64,000 nt of DNA from an uncultured Oscillospiraceae bacterium. Its GTDB lineage: Bacteria > Bacillota > Clostridia > Oscillospirales > Oscillospiraceae. The notes under the pieces were generated by a model that ran no database searches, was not told the DNA's origin, and worked only from the letters and a program-made list of their open reading frames with translations. This document shows positions 9,973-17,302 of this stretch, one piece after another (the stretch's first letter is position 1; each line of letters begins with the position of its first letter). Made by a program: the position numbers and the translations under genes. The stretch lies in NCBI GenBank assembly GCA_934613505.1, contig CAKTTB010000008.1, positions 1-64,000 of the forward strand, in the 5' to 3' direction.

Positions 9973-10153
9973 GGCAGGATACGGGAGTACTCCGCCGACT
10001 GCGTCGGCTCCGTGCCGCTGCACATTTTCTTTTGGCTGCGCCCAAAGCTGCGATGCTGTGCATCGCAGCCGTCTGGCGACGGCAAAATGCTTGCGGTCGT
10101 CCCCGCCTTCTGCAGCTTGGGAAGCCGCTGTACTACCGATGTACGAATCCTGC
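9973..10153 (-). pseudogene. Disrupted tRNA-Gly copy with internal insert
   Basis: The 5' half of tRNA-Gly (10112-10153, acceptor strand, D-arm and anticodon arm with CCC) differs from the intact gene at two positions only. The 3' acceptor and half T-arm (9973-9987) are also present. Between them the variable loop and T-arm are replaced by about 124 nt containing several small hairpins and the 48-nt repeat. The product cannot fold as a tRNA. Confidence 0.75.
10046..10093. repeat. 48-nt structured repeat, copy 2
   Basis: 45/48 identical to 9742-9789, same orientation, lying inside the insert that splits the second tRNA-Gly. Changes in the first hairpin fall in the loop (GC to TG) and in one stem position (G to A). 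Confidence 0.75.
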
Positions 10154-10168
10154 GTGGAGTTCGTAAGT

Positions 10169-10197
10169 ATCATAGCATCTTTCCGGCAAAAAAGCAA
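10169..10197 (-). promoter_or_regulatory. Promoter of the tRNA-Gly pair
   Basis: Minus strand TTGCTT, 17-nt spacer, TATGAT, with the -10 ending about 15 nt before the 5' end of the broken tRNA. It probably once drove a tandem tRNA transcript and may still drive the intact one. Confidence 0.6.
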
Positions 10198-10215
10198 CCG
10201 TTTTCTGGCGAATAA

Positions 10216-10244
10216 CCGCCGGGCCTTTCCGAAAGGCCCGGCGG
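10216..10244 (-). terminator. metG terminator
   Basis: Fourteen-bp GC-rich perfect stem (10216-10229 with 10231-10244) starting 7 nt after the metG stop codon. Confidence 0.8.
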
Positions 10245-10251
10245 ATGGGGT

Positions 10252-12225
10252 TCAGCAGAGCTTTGCGCCGGCGGGGATGGCGTCGTCGATCATGAGAAGA
10301 TGCAGCTTCTCCTCGCCCTTTTCCTTGTGGACGGCGGAGATGAGCATGCCGCAGGACTCGAGGCCCATCATCTTTCTGGGCGGCAGATTGACGATCGCAG
10401 CCAGCGTCTTGCCGACGAGCTGCTCCGGCTCGTAGAACTTCGCGATGCCGGAGAGGATCTGCCGGTCGGTGCCGGTGCCGTCGTCGAGCGTGAAGCGCAG
10501 GAGCTTGTCGGACTTCTTGACGCGCTCGCAGGCCTTGACCTTGACGGCGCGCAGGTCGGATCTGCAGAAGGTATCGAAATCGACCTTTTCCTCCAGCTGC
10601 GGCTCGACCTCAACGGCGGGCAGCAGAGCGCGCTTCTGCGCGGCTTCCAGCTCCTCCAGCTCGGCCAGCGCCTTGGGCGCGTCGATGCGCGGGAAGATGG
10701 CCTCGCCCTTGTGGACGGTCACGATCTGCGGGAGCTTGCCCCAGACGTTCGCAGCGTCCCATGTGACGACGTCTGCGCCTGCACCGATCTGCGCGAAGAT
10801 CTTTTCGCACGAGGCCGGGATGAACGGCAGCAGGAGCGTGGCGCAGATGCGGATGGACTCGAGCAGGTTATACATGACGGAAGCAAGCCGAGCGCGGTTG
10901 GCTTCGTCCTTGGCGAGGGACCACGGCATTGTCTCGTCGATATACTTGTTGGCGCGCTGGATGCACTTGAAGATCTCGTCAAGCGCGTTCTGGAACTGGA
11001 ATTTCTCCATCTGCGCCTCATAGCGCTCACGCAGGCCGGAGAGCATCGAAATAAGCGCCTCGTCGGCTTCGCCGGCCTCGCGCGCCTCGGGCAGCGTGCC
11101 GCCAAAATACTTCTCGACCATCGCCGTCGTGCGGGAGACGAGGTTGCCGAGGTCGTTGGCAAGATCAATATTGATGGTGTTGATCAGCAGCTCGTTGGAG
11201 AAGTTGCCGTCGGAACCGAACGGGAACGTGCGCAGCAGGAAGAAGCGCAGCGCATCAACGCCGAACTTTTCAGCCAGAATATACGGATCGACGACGTTGC
11301 CCTTGGACTTGGACATTTTGCCGCCGTCCATGACAAGCCAGCCGTGGCCGTAGACGTGCTTGGGAAGCGGCATGCCCATGCTCATGAGCATGGCCGGCCA
11401 GATGATCGAATGGAAGCGGACGATCTCCTTGCCGACAAAATGAACATCTGCCGGCCAGTATTTGTCGTAATCGTGATATTTTTCGTTCATGAAGCCGAGC
11501 GCCGTGGTGTAGTTGAACAGGGCGTCGACCCAGACATAGACGACGTGGCCCGGATCAAAGTCGACCGGCACGCCCCAGGTGAAGCTGGTGCGGGAGACGC
11601 ACAGATCCTCCAGACCCGGATCGATGAAGTTGTTGACCATCTCGTTGACGCGGGACTTCGGCTGCAGGAAGTCGGTCGTCGTCAGAAGCTCGCGCACACG
11701 AGCGGCATATTTGGAAAGACGGAAGAAATACGCTTCCTCCGACGCGTCGTGGACCTCGCCGCCGCAGTCGGGGCATTTGCCGTCCTTCAGCTGACTCTCG
11801 GTCCAGAAGCTCTCGCAGGGGGTGCAGTATTTGCCCTTGTATTCGCCCTTATAGATATCGCCGTTTTCATACATCTTGCGGAAGATCTTCTGGATGGACT
11901 CCACATGATAATCGTCCGTCGTGCGGATAAAGCGGTCGTTGGAGATGTTCATGAGCTTCCACAGATCGAGAATGCCCTTCGGCCCGGCGACAATATTGTC
12001 GACGAACTGCTGCGGCGTGACGCCCGCGGCCCTGGCCTTGTCCTCAATTTTCTGGCCATGCTCGTCCGTGCCGGTCAGGAACATGACGTCGTAGCCCTGC
12101 AGCCGCTTGTAGCGCGCCATGGCGTCGGTCGCAACGGTGCAGTAGGTGTGGCCGATGTGCAGCTTATCTGACGGATAATAGATCGGCGTGGTGATATAAA
12201 ATGTCTTTTTGCATGCTTCACACAT
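10252..12225 (-). CDS. metG: Methionyl-tRNA synthetase
   Basis: 657 residues, the long form with C-terminal tRNA-binding domain. It charges tRNA-Met with methionine using ATP. HIGH-type motif LHIGHTY sits near residue 22; a zinc knuckle with CTPC and CPDC pairs near 126-150; KMSKSKGN near residue 302. The last about 105 residues form an EMAPII/Trbp111-like OB fold (DLRAVKVKACERV, DGTGTDRQILSGI). Shine-Dalgarno AGGA. Monocistronic, with its own terminator, and divergent from the structured RNA at 12350. No T-box leader motif was noticed in the short 5' region. Confidence 0.97.
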   Translation of the reverse strand: MCEACKKTFYITTPIYYPSDKLHIGHTYCTVATDAMARYKRLQGYDVMFLTGTDEHGQKIEDKARAAGVTPQQFVDNIVAGPKGILDLWKLMNISNDRFIRTTDDYHVESIQKIFRKMYENGDIYKGEYKGKYCTPCESFWTESQLKDGKCPDCGGEVHDASEEAYFFRLSKYAARVRELLTTTDFLQPKSRVNEMVNNFIDPGLEDLCVSRTSFTWGVPVDFDPGHVVYVWVDALFNYTTALGFMNEKYHDYDKYWPADVHFVGKEIVRFHSIIWPAMLMSMGMPLPKHVYGHGWLVMDGGKMSKSKGNVVDPYILAEKFGVDALRFFLLRTFPFGSDGNFSNELLINTINIDLANDLGNLVSRTTAMVEKYFGGTLPEAREAGEADEALISMLSGLRERYEAQMEKFQFQNALDEIFKCIQRANKYIDETMPWSLAKDEANRARLASVMYNLLESIRICATLLLPFIPASCEKIFAQIGAGADVVTWDAANVWGKLPQIVTVHKGEAIFPRIDAPKALAELEELEAAQKRALLPAVEVEPQLEEKVDFDTFCRSDLRAVKVKACERVKKSDKLLRFTLDDGTGTDRQILSGIAKFYEPEQLVGKTLAAIVNLPPRKMMGLESCGMLISAVHKEKGEEKLHLLMIDDAIPAGAKLC

Positions 12226-12312
12226 AGTTTTTTCCTCTTTTCCGCCCGCTCCGAATGAAAGAGGGGCTGTTACCCTATACTGTATCCTTTTCCCGTATTT
12301 TTGTCAACGCTG

Positions 12313-12342
12313 TTGCGAAATATTTGACATTCGTGGTATACT
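12313..12342 (+). promoter_or_regulatory. Promoter of the 6S-like RNA
   Basis: TTGCGA, 18-nt spacer, TATACT; predicted transcription start near 12350, just where the long closing stem of the RNA begins. Confidence 0.45.
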
Positions 12343-12349
12343 GACAGTA

Positions 12350-12526
12350 AATCGATTTTAGCGTCGCTTGACAAGGGCACACATGCCCGTAGGACGCTTC
12401 GGCACGCCTTTCGCCGCATTATCGTCCTTGACATACTGTCGCCCATCAATGAGGATAACGAAGCCAGATGGCGTTTAGACCCGGGAAAACCATGTGTACT
12501 CTGGTCAAGCTGCGCTAATTTTAATA
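12350..12526 (+). ncRNA. ssrS: Structured RNA, candidate 6S RNA
   Basis: A non-coding segment of about 175 nt whose two ends pair: TTAGCG..GCTTGAC near 12357-12370 with GGTCAAGC..CGCTAA near 12502-12518, then CACACATG with CATGTGT further in. An apical stem forms between TTATCGTCCTTG (about 12419-12430) and its near-complement ending GGATAACG. One long hairpin broken by large central bubbles, with this length, is the 6S RNA plan; 6S RNA binds sigma-A RNA polymerase and mimics an open promoter. The sequence itself was not matched to a reference, so the name is tentative; another structured RNA is possible. A gene follows 25 nt later. Confidence 0.45.
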
Positions 12527-12551
12527 AACAGACAGGAGTCCCGATTTTTTT

Positions 12552-13469
12552 ATGATCTCTTTTCACAAGGCGGAGGCCGCCGATCGCGCGTGGGCGCATG
12601 AAATCCTGAAAAACTGTGAATATCCCGGCGCGGAATACGCGTTCAGCTGCATGTATCTTTGGTCGGAGTATTTCGGCGAGCTTGGCCGGGCCGGCGATCG
12701 CCTGACCCAGCACGCGAGCTGGCGCGGCCGCGAGGTCTATCTCTACCCCGCCGGCACCGGCGATCTGCGTGAGGCGATCGAAGCCATCCGCGCCGACGCG
12801 GCGGAGCGCGGCAATCCCCTGCGCCTGCGCAGTCTGACGAACGAAACGAAGCAGGAGCTGGAGACGCTCTATCCGGGGAAGTTTGAATTTACGGCCTGCC
12901 GCAATTCCTATGACTATATCTATACCGTGGAGGAGCTTTCCGAGCTGCACGGCAAGAAGCTGCAGTCCAAGCGCAACCACTGCAACCGGTTTGAGGATGA
13001 ATTCCCCGACTGGTTCACTGCACCCATCACGGACGAGAATCTGCCGCAGTGCCACGAGATGCTGCGCATCTGGTACGAGACGCACGAGCCTGCCGTGAAC
13101 GAGCAGGAGCTGGATCAGCTGCAGCTGGAAAAGACGGCGCTGCAGCTGGCCTTCGACCACTTTGACGAGCTGGAAATGGACGGCCTGCTCCTGTCCGACG
13201 GCGAGCGTATCATTGCGTTCTCCATGGGCAGCCGCATGAACCGCGACTACTATGACGTCGGCTTTGAAAAGGCATTCCCGGACGTGAATGGCGCCTATGC
13301 CATGATCAACCGGGAGTTTTCCCGCATGATCGCAGAGAAATACCCCGAGGTGCAGTTCCTCAACCGCGAGGACGACATGGGTTCCGAGGGCCTTCGCCGC
13401 GCGAAGGAGTCGTACCAGCCGACGGTGCTGCTGGAAAAATACGTTGCTGACTGGAAGGAGTCTGTCTGA
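12552..13469 (+). CDS. DUF2156 / phosphatidylglycerol lysyltransferase-like protein
   Basis: 305 residues. The whole length matches the C-terminal (LPG_synthase_C, DUF2156) acyltransferase fold: an N-terminal GNAT-like half beginning MISFHKAEAADRAWA, then a second half with KLQSKRNHCNRFEDEF and VQFLNREDDMGSEGLRRAKESYQP. It lacks the membrane domain of MprF, so it is a soluble aminoacyltransferase-like protein whose substrate is unknown. The Shine-Dalgarno (GGAG) is 13 nt away, an unusually long distance. Its stop overlaps the next start by one base (TGATG), so the two GNAT-like genes are coupled. Confidence 0.82.
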   Translation: MISFHKAEAADRAWAHEILKNCEYPGAEYAFSCMYLWSEYFGELGRAGDRLTQHASWRGREVYLYPAGTGDLREAIEAIRADAAERGNPLRLRSLTNETKQELETLYPGKFEFTACRNSYDYIYTVEELSELHGKKLQSKRNHCNRFEDEFPDWFTAPITDENLPQCHEMLRIWYETHEPAVNEQELDQLQLEKTALQLAFDHFDELEMDGLLLSDGERIIAFSMGSRMNRDYYDVGFEKAFPDVNGAYAMINREFSRMIAEKYPEVQFLNREDDMGSEGLRRAKESYQPTVLLEKYVADWKESV

Positions 13470-14254
13470 TGCGCATCCGCAAGACAAATCCCGAGGATAT
13501 CCCGCAGCTGCGGCAGCTTTGGGCGCTGGGCTTCGGCGACACCGAGCGGGAGATCGACGCGTTTTTTACCATCGCCTATCCGGCGGCGTTTGGCTTCTGC
13601 GCGGAAGAAAACGGGCAGCTGGCCGCGGCGGCCTATGCCCTGCCGCAGCAGATCGCCTGGGACGAGCGCACGGCGAAGGCCGCGTATCTCTACGCCGTGA
13701 CCACCCATCCGGACTTCCGCCGGCAGGGGATCTGCCGGAAGCTGCTGGCTTTCGCGGAAAAGGAGCTGAAAAAGCGGTATTTTGACTGCCTGCTGCTCGT
13801 CCCCGCGACGGAGGAGCTGCGCGCGTATTATGAAACCATGGGCTTCTGCGCGCAGAAGAGCGAGTTCCTGGACGACGGCCCCGCGCCGGAGGCGCGCGGC
13901 GTGTGTGAGCCTCTGACGCCGGCCGACTATGCGGGCCTGCGGGAGACCGTTCTCTATGACGAGCCGCATGTGCGCTATTCCATCACAGATCTTCGCTATC
14001 AGGCGTCCATGTCGGACTTTTACCGGCTGGAGCTCGGCAGCCACTATGGCTGCGCCTGCGCGCATCTGGACGGCGAAATGCTCGTCGTGGATGAAATTCT
14101 GCCGGACGGGTCTGTCCTGCCCGCGCTCTTAAAAAAGCTGCCGGCCAAGACCTGCCGCATGCGCACGGCGGGCGGCACGCAGCCGTTTGCCATGTGCAAA
14201 TGGCTCTCGGCAGACCGGATGCCAGACGTGTATCTGGCGTTTGATTTCGGATGA
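13469..14254 (+). CDS. GNAT-family N-acetyltransferase
   Basis: 261 residues. The N-terminal GNAT domain (about 1-140) shows motif A as VTTHPDFRRQGICRKLL near residues 73-89 (R/QxxGxG/A-type CoA pyrophosphate loop) and a YYETMGF motif B near 115. The C-terminal half resembles the second acyltransferase/sterol-carrier part of Eis-like proteins. It should transfer an acetyl group from acetyl-CoA to an unknown amine. Start overlaps the upstream stop by one base; the following dnaD gene starts 21 nt after its stop. Substrate not predictable. Confidence 0.85.
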   Translation: MRIRKTNPEDIPQLRQLWALGFGDTEREIDAFFTIAYPAAFGFCAEENGQLAAAAYALPQQIAWDERTAKAAYLYAVTTHPDFRRQGICRKLLAFAEKELKKRYFDCLLLVPATEELRAYYETMGFCAQKSEFLDDGPAPEARGVCEPLTPADYAGLRETVLYDEPHVRYSITDLRYQASMSDFYRLELGSHYGCACAHLDGEMLVVDEILPDGSVLPALLKKLPAKTCRMRTAGGTQPFAMCKWLSADRMPDVYLAFDFG

Positions 14255-14274
14255 CAGGAAAGGGGGCGTCCGCC

Positions 14275-15180
14275 ATGGCGGAGACTACGCTCACGGTATC
14301 CTCCGAAGCGCTGCAGCGGCTGCTTGCCGCCGCCAACGGCGACGCGGCGCTTCTGTATCTCTATCTCGCGTCTGACCGTCCGCTGGAGGAAGCGGCGCAG
14401 GCGCTTCGCATGAGCCAGGCGCGGTATGACCTCGCCTGTGCGACGCTGCAGCAGCTGGGCCTCTGGCCGCAGGAGCCGCAGCGCCATCTGGACGCGGCGC
14501 AGGCGCCGGTCTACACCGAGCAGGACGTTATCCGCGAGAGCCGCACCAGCCGCGAGTTTGAAGCCATCACGGGCGAGACGCAGCGGCGGCTGGGACGCGT
14601 GCTGAGCAATGAAGAGCTGAAAATCCTGCTGTCGATTTATCGCTATCTCGGCCTGCCGGGCGAGGTGATCTCCATTCTGGTCAATTACTGCATCCAGCGC
14701 CAGCGCTCGCGCGGTATTACGCGGATGCCGTCGCTGCGGTCGATCGAAAAGGAAGCGTATTACTGGGCCGACCACGGCATCGACACCATGGAGCAGGCCG
14801 CCGTCTATATGCAGAACCAGCTGCTGCGTCAGTCGCAGCTGGGAAAGATCAGGGAGCTGCTCGGCATCACGGGCCGCCGGCTGACGAACGGCGAGGAAAA
14901 ATATATCCTCACGTGGATCGGCTGGGGCTTCAGCGAAAGGGAGATCGGGCTGGCCTATGAAAAGACCTGCCTTGCCACGGGCGGGCTTAAATGGCCGTAC
15001 TGCAATTCCATCCTGCGCAGCTGGCACGAGCAGGGCTTTACCACGCTCGCGCAGATCGAAGCGGGCGACCGTGCACCGGACAAGGGGAAGTACAGCCGCG
15101 GCGTGCAGCAGCATAACGACGAACTCAGTGACCTGCAGATTGCTGCCATTGACCGGATGCTGAACGATAAGGAGGATTGA
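14275..15180 (+). CDS. DnaD/DnaB-domain replication initiation protein
   Basis: 301 residues. An N-terminal winged-helix-like region (about 1-80) and a C-terminal DnaB_2/DnaD domain (about 90-285), recognisable by KILLSIYRYLGLPGEVI and the SIEKEAYYWADHG signature (YxxxIxxxW type). DnaD proteins remodel DNA at origins and help load the replicative helicase. ATG 14275 is chosen because GGAAAGGGGG ends 8 nt upstream; an in-frame ATG at 14251 has no such site. The next gene encodes a DnaC-like loader, starting 3 nt after the stop, so the pair forms a primosome module. Confidence 0.9.
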   Translation: MAETTLTVSSEALQRLLAAANGDAALLYLYLASDRPLEEAAQALRMSQARYDLACATLQQLGLWPQEPQRHLDAAQAPVYTEQDVIRESRTSREFEAITGETQRRLGRVLSNEELKILLSIYRYLGLPGEVISILVNYCIQRQRSRGITRMPSLRSIEKEAYYWADHGIDTMEQAAVYMQNQLLRQSQLGKIRELLGITGRRLTNGEEKYILTWIGWGFSEREIGLAYEKTCLATGGLKWPYCNSILRSWHEQGFTTLAQIEAGDRAPDKGKYSRGVQQHNDELSDLQIAAIDRMLNDKED

Positions 15181-15182
15181 CC

Positions 15183-16157
15183 ATGGCGTATTCCAGAGCC
15201 ATCGTGAAGCGTGCTGAGGCCCGGCTGCAGAACGAAAAAGAGCAGAACGAGCGGTTCTCCCGCGCGCGCATTGCCGCGATCTATGAAAAGGAACCGCGGC
15301 TGGCCGAGATCGAGCGGGAGCTGCGCAAAACGGCCGCGCACGTGCTGGCCGTGACCTTCCGGACGCAGGGCGACCCGGTGAGCGCCATGCAGCAGCTCAA
15401 GAAGGAAAACCTGGCCCTGCAGCAGGAACGCGACTGGATCCTGCAGACGGAGGGGCTGGAGCCGGACGATCTGACCGTGCAGCCCATCTGCCCGAAATGC
15501 GGCGGCACGGGCTATGTCGGCGCGGCCATGTGCGAATGCCTCAAGGAGCTTTGCCGGCAGGAGCAGAAAAAAGAGCTGACGAATCTGTTCGGTGCTGAGA
15601 GCTTTGAAAAGTTCCGCCTCGACCTGTATTCCGACCAGTATGACGCAAAATACCGCAGCAGTCCGCGCGAACTTATGCGTGCGACCTACCGCATGGCGCA
15701 GAACTATGCACAGAGTTTCCCAGCGGACGGTCAGTCACTGGTGTTTTCCGGCGCGACCGGGCTGGGAAAAACATTCCTGTCCGCCTGCGTGGCGCGCGTA
15801 GTTGCGGAACGTGGGTTCTCGGTCAGCTATGCGCCGGTTGGTCAGCTGTTTGCTGCTTTTGAGACGGAAAAATTTCGGCCGCAGCCAGATGCGTCCCGCA
15901 CGGAGGATGTTTTTGTCTGCGATTTGCTGATCATTGACGATCTTGGCACGGAGATGACGACGCAGTTTACCGTCTCCGTTCTCTATCAACTGCTCAATAC
16001 CCGTTTGATGGAGAAAAAGCCCGTCATCCTTTCGACCAATCTCACACCCAACGAACTGGCCACGCGCTATTCGCCGCAGATCGCCTCGCGTATCCTCGGC
16101 ACGTACCGCCTTTGCCAGTTCTGCGGCGACGATATCCGCTTCAAGCTGCACACATAA
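15183..16157 (+). CDS. DnaC/DnaI-like helicase-loader ATPase
   Basis: 324 residues. N-terminal coiled region (1-100), then a four-cysteine zinc-binding stretch (CPKCGGTGYVGAAMCEC, near 103-119), then an AAA+ domain with Walker A GATGLGKT (near 193) and Walker B LLIIDDLG (near 246), and a sensor region STNLTPNEL. This matches DnaC/DnaI loaders that place the replicative helicase on DNA. ATG 15183 lies 7 nt after AAGGAGG, which overlaps the end of the dnaD-like gene. Likely co-transcribed and co-functioning with it. Confidence 0.93.
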   Translation: MAYSRAIVKRAEARLQNEKEQNERFSRARIAAIYEKEPRLAEIERELRKTAAHVLAVTFRTQGDPVSAMQQLKKENLALQQERDWILQTEGLEPDDLTVQPICPKCGGTGYVGAAMCECLKELCRQEQKKELTNLFGAESFEKFRLDLYSDQYDAKYRSSPRELMRATYRMAQNYAQSFPADGQSLVFSGATGLGKTFLSACVARVVAERGFSVSYAPVGQLFAAFETEKFRPQPDASRTEDVFVCDLLIIDDLGTEMTTQFTVSVLYQLLNTRLMEKKPVILSTNLTPNELATRYSPQIASRILGTYRLCQFCGDDIRFKLHT

Positions 16158-16164
16158 ACAAAAG

Positions 16165-16193
16165 ACGTCCCGGGCCGATGCGGTCCGGGACGT
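16165..16193. terminator. Terminator between the DnaC-like gene and aroE
   Basis: ACGTCCCGG...CCGGGACGT stem extended by an inner CCG/CGG; the T-rich tail is on the minus-strand side, so it mainly serves aroE, but it also lies just after the convergent gene. Confidence 0.75.
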
Positions 16194-16198
16194 GTTCG

Positions 16199-17050
16199 TT
16201 ATCCAAGCTCGTGGGAGAGCGCTTCGTACATGACATCCACCGGCGCTTCCTCGCCGGTCCAGATGGTGAAGTTAATGGCGCCCTGCTGCACCATCATGCC
16301 GACGCCGTTGAGCGTCTTCGCGCCGCGGGCGCGCGCCTTCTGCAGAAACAGCGGATCCGTCGGATTAAAGACCACGTCGCTGACGTACATGTCGGGCGTG
16401 ACGGTATCGTAGCAGATATCCGGCGCCTTGTCTGCGTCTGCGCCGAAGCCGACGCAGGTGGCATTGATGAGGATCTGCGTACCGGCCGGGATGGCCACGG
16501 CGGGCGTCCAGGGGAGATATTCCGCCTGCGCGGGCGTCTTGTCCGCAATCAGAGCGGCAAGCTCTGCGCCGCGCTGCGCATTGCGGTTGATGACCGAGAT
16601 CTTCGCCGCGCCGGCCAGCGCGCATTCTACGCCGATGGCGCGTGCCGCGCCGCCCGCGCCAAGGAGCGTGACGTGTTTTCCTTCCAGCGTGCCGCCGTTT
16701 TTCAGAAGGGCGGCCACAAAGCCCTTGCCGTCGCTGTTTTCGCCGATCCAGCGGCCGTCGCGGCAGACGACGGTGTTGACGGCGCCGATGATGGACGCGG
16801 ACACACCGATCTCGTCGAGCAGCGGGAGGATCTGGATCTTGTGCGGCATGGTGAGATTTGCACCGCGGAAGCCCATGGCCTGAATGCCGCGGAAGGCAGC
16901 CTCCAGATCGTCGGGCGGGACGCGGGTGATGATATAGCGGTAATTAAGTCCGCGCGCGGCAAAGGCGGCTTCTTCCACAACGCCGATGGGGTTGCCGTCG
17001 ACCGGGTCGCCGAATAGGCCGATCAGCTCGGCACGATAATTCTTTTCCAT
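16199..17050 (-). CDS. aroE: Shikimate dehydrogenase
   Basis: 283 residues, normal AroE size. It reduces 3-dehydroshikimate to shikimate with NADPH in aromatic amino-acid synthesis. Substrate-site NLTMPHK (near residue 62, catalytic Lys) and the NADP-binding GAGGAARAIG (near 125) are clear, as is NATCVGF near 190. The start at 17050 has GGAGG 7 nt upstream; the frame is open further upstream but without initiation signals. Own promoter and terminator, convergent with the DnaC-like gene; no other aro gene nearby. Confidence 0.95.
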   Translation of the reverse strand: MEKNYRAELIGLFGDPVDGNPIGVVEEAAFAARGLNYRYIITRVPPDDLEAAFRGIQAMGFRGANLTMPHKIQILPLLDEIGVSASIIGAVNTVVCRDGRWIGENSDGKGFVAALLKNGGTLEGKHVTLLGAGGAARAIGVECALAGAAKISVINRNAQRGAELAALIADKTPAQAEYLPWTPAVAIPAGTQILINATCVGFGADADKAPDICYDTVTPDMYVSDVVFNPTDPLFLQKARARGAKTLNGVGMMVQQGAINFTIWTGEEAPVDVMYEALSHELG

Positions 17051-17099
17051 ACGATTGCCTCCGTTCAGATTCCCGCGCGCATCGCCGCGGGTTTTTCTT

Positions 17100-17128
17100 A
17101 TTATAACAGGCGCAGCCGCCAATTGCAA
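17100..17128 (-). promoter_or_regulatory. aroE promoter
   Basis: Minus strand TTGCAA, 17-nt spacer, TATAAT, 50 nt before the aroE start. Confidence 0.75.
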
Positions 17129-17213
17129 GCCGCGCGGATGGCAGCAGCCTGGCGAAGTGACCGCAAAAAGTTTACAGCCCGGCAACAATTTTTTACCGGC
17201 TGGCACTTTCCTG

Positions 17214-17242
17214 TTGCGCTTGGATGTGATACAATGTATAAG
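17214..17242 (+). promoter_or_regulatory. Promoter of the U32 peptidase operon
   Basis: TTGCGC, 17-nt spacer, TATAAG, 60 nt before the start at 17303. Confidence 0.55.
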
Positions 17243-17302
17243 GATTCTTATGCAGTAATTTTGATGCATTTTACGATAAATCATAGATAGAGGAAGTTTA
17301 TA

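Noticed and set aside
9742..10093. CRISPR-like array
   Set aside because: Only two copies, with no regular spacers and no cas genes in the window.
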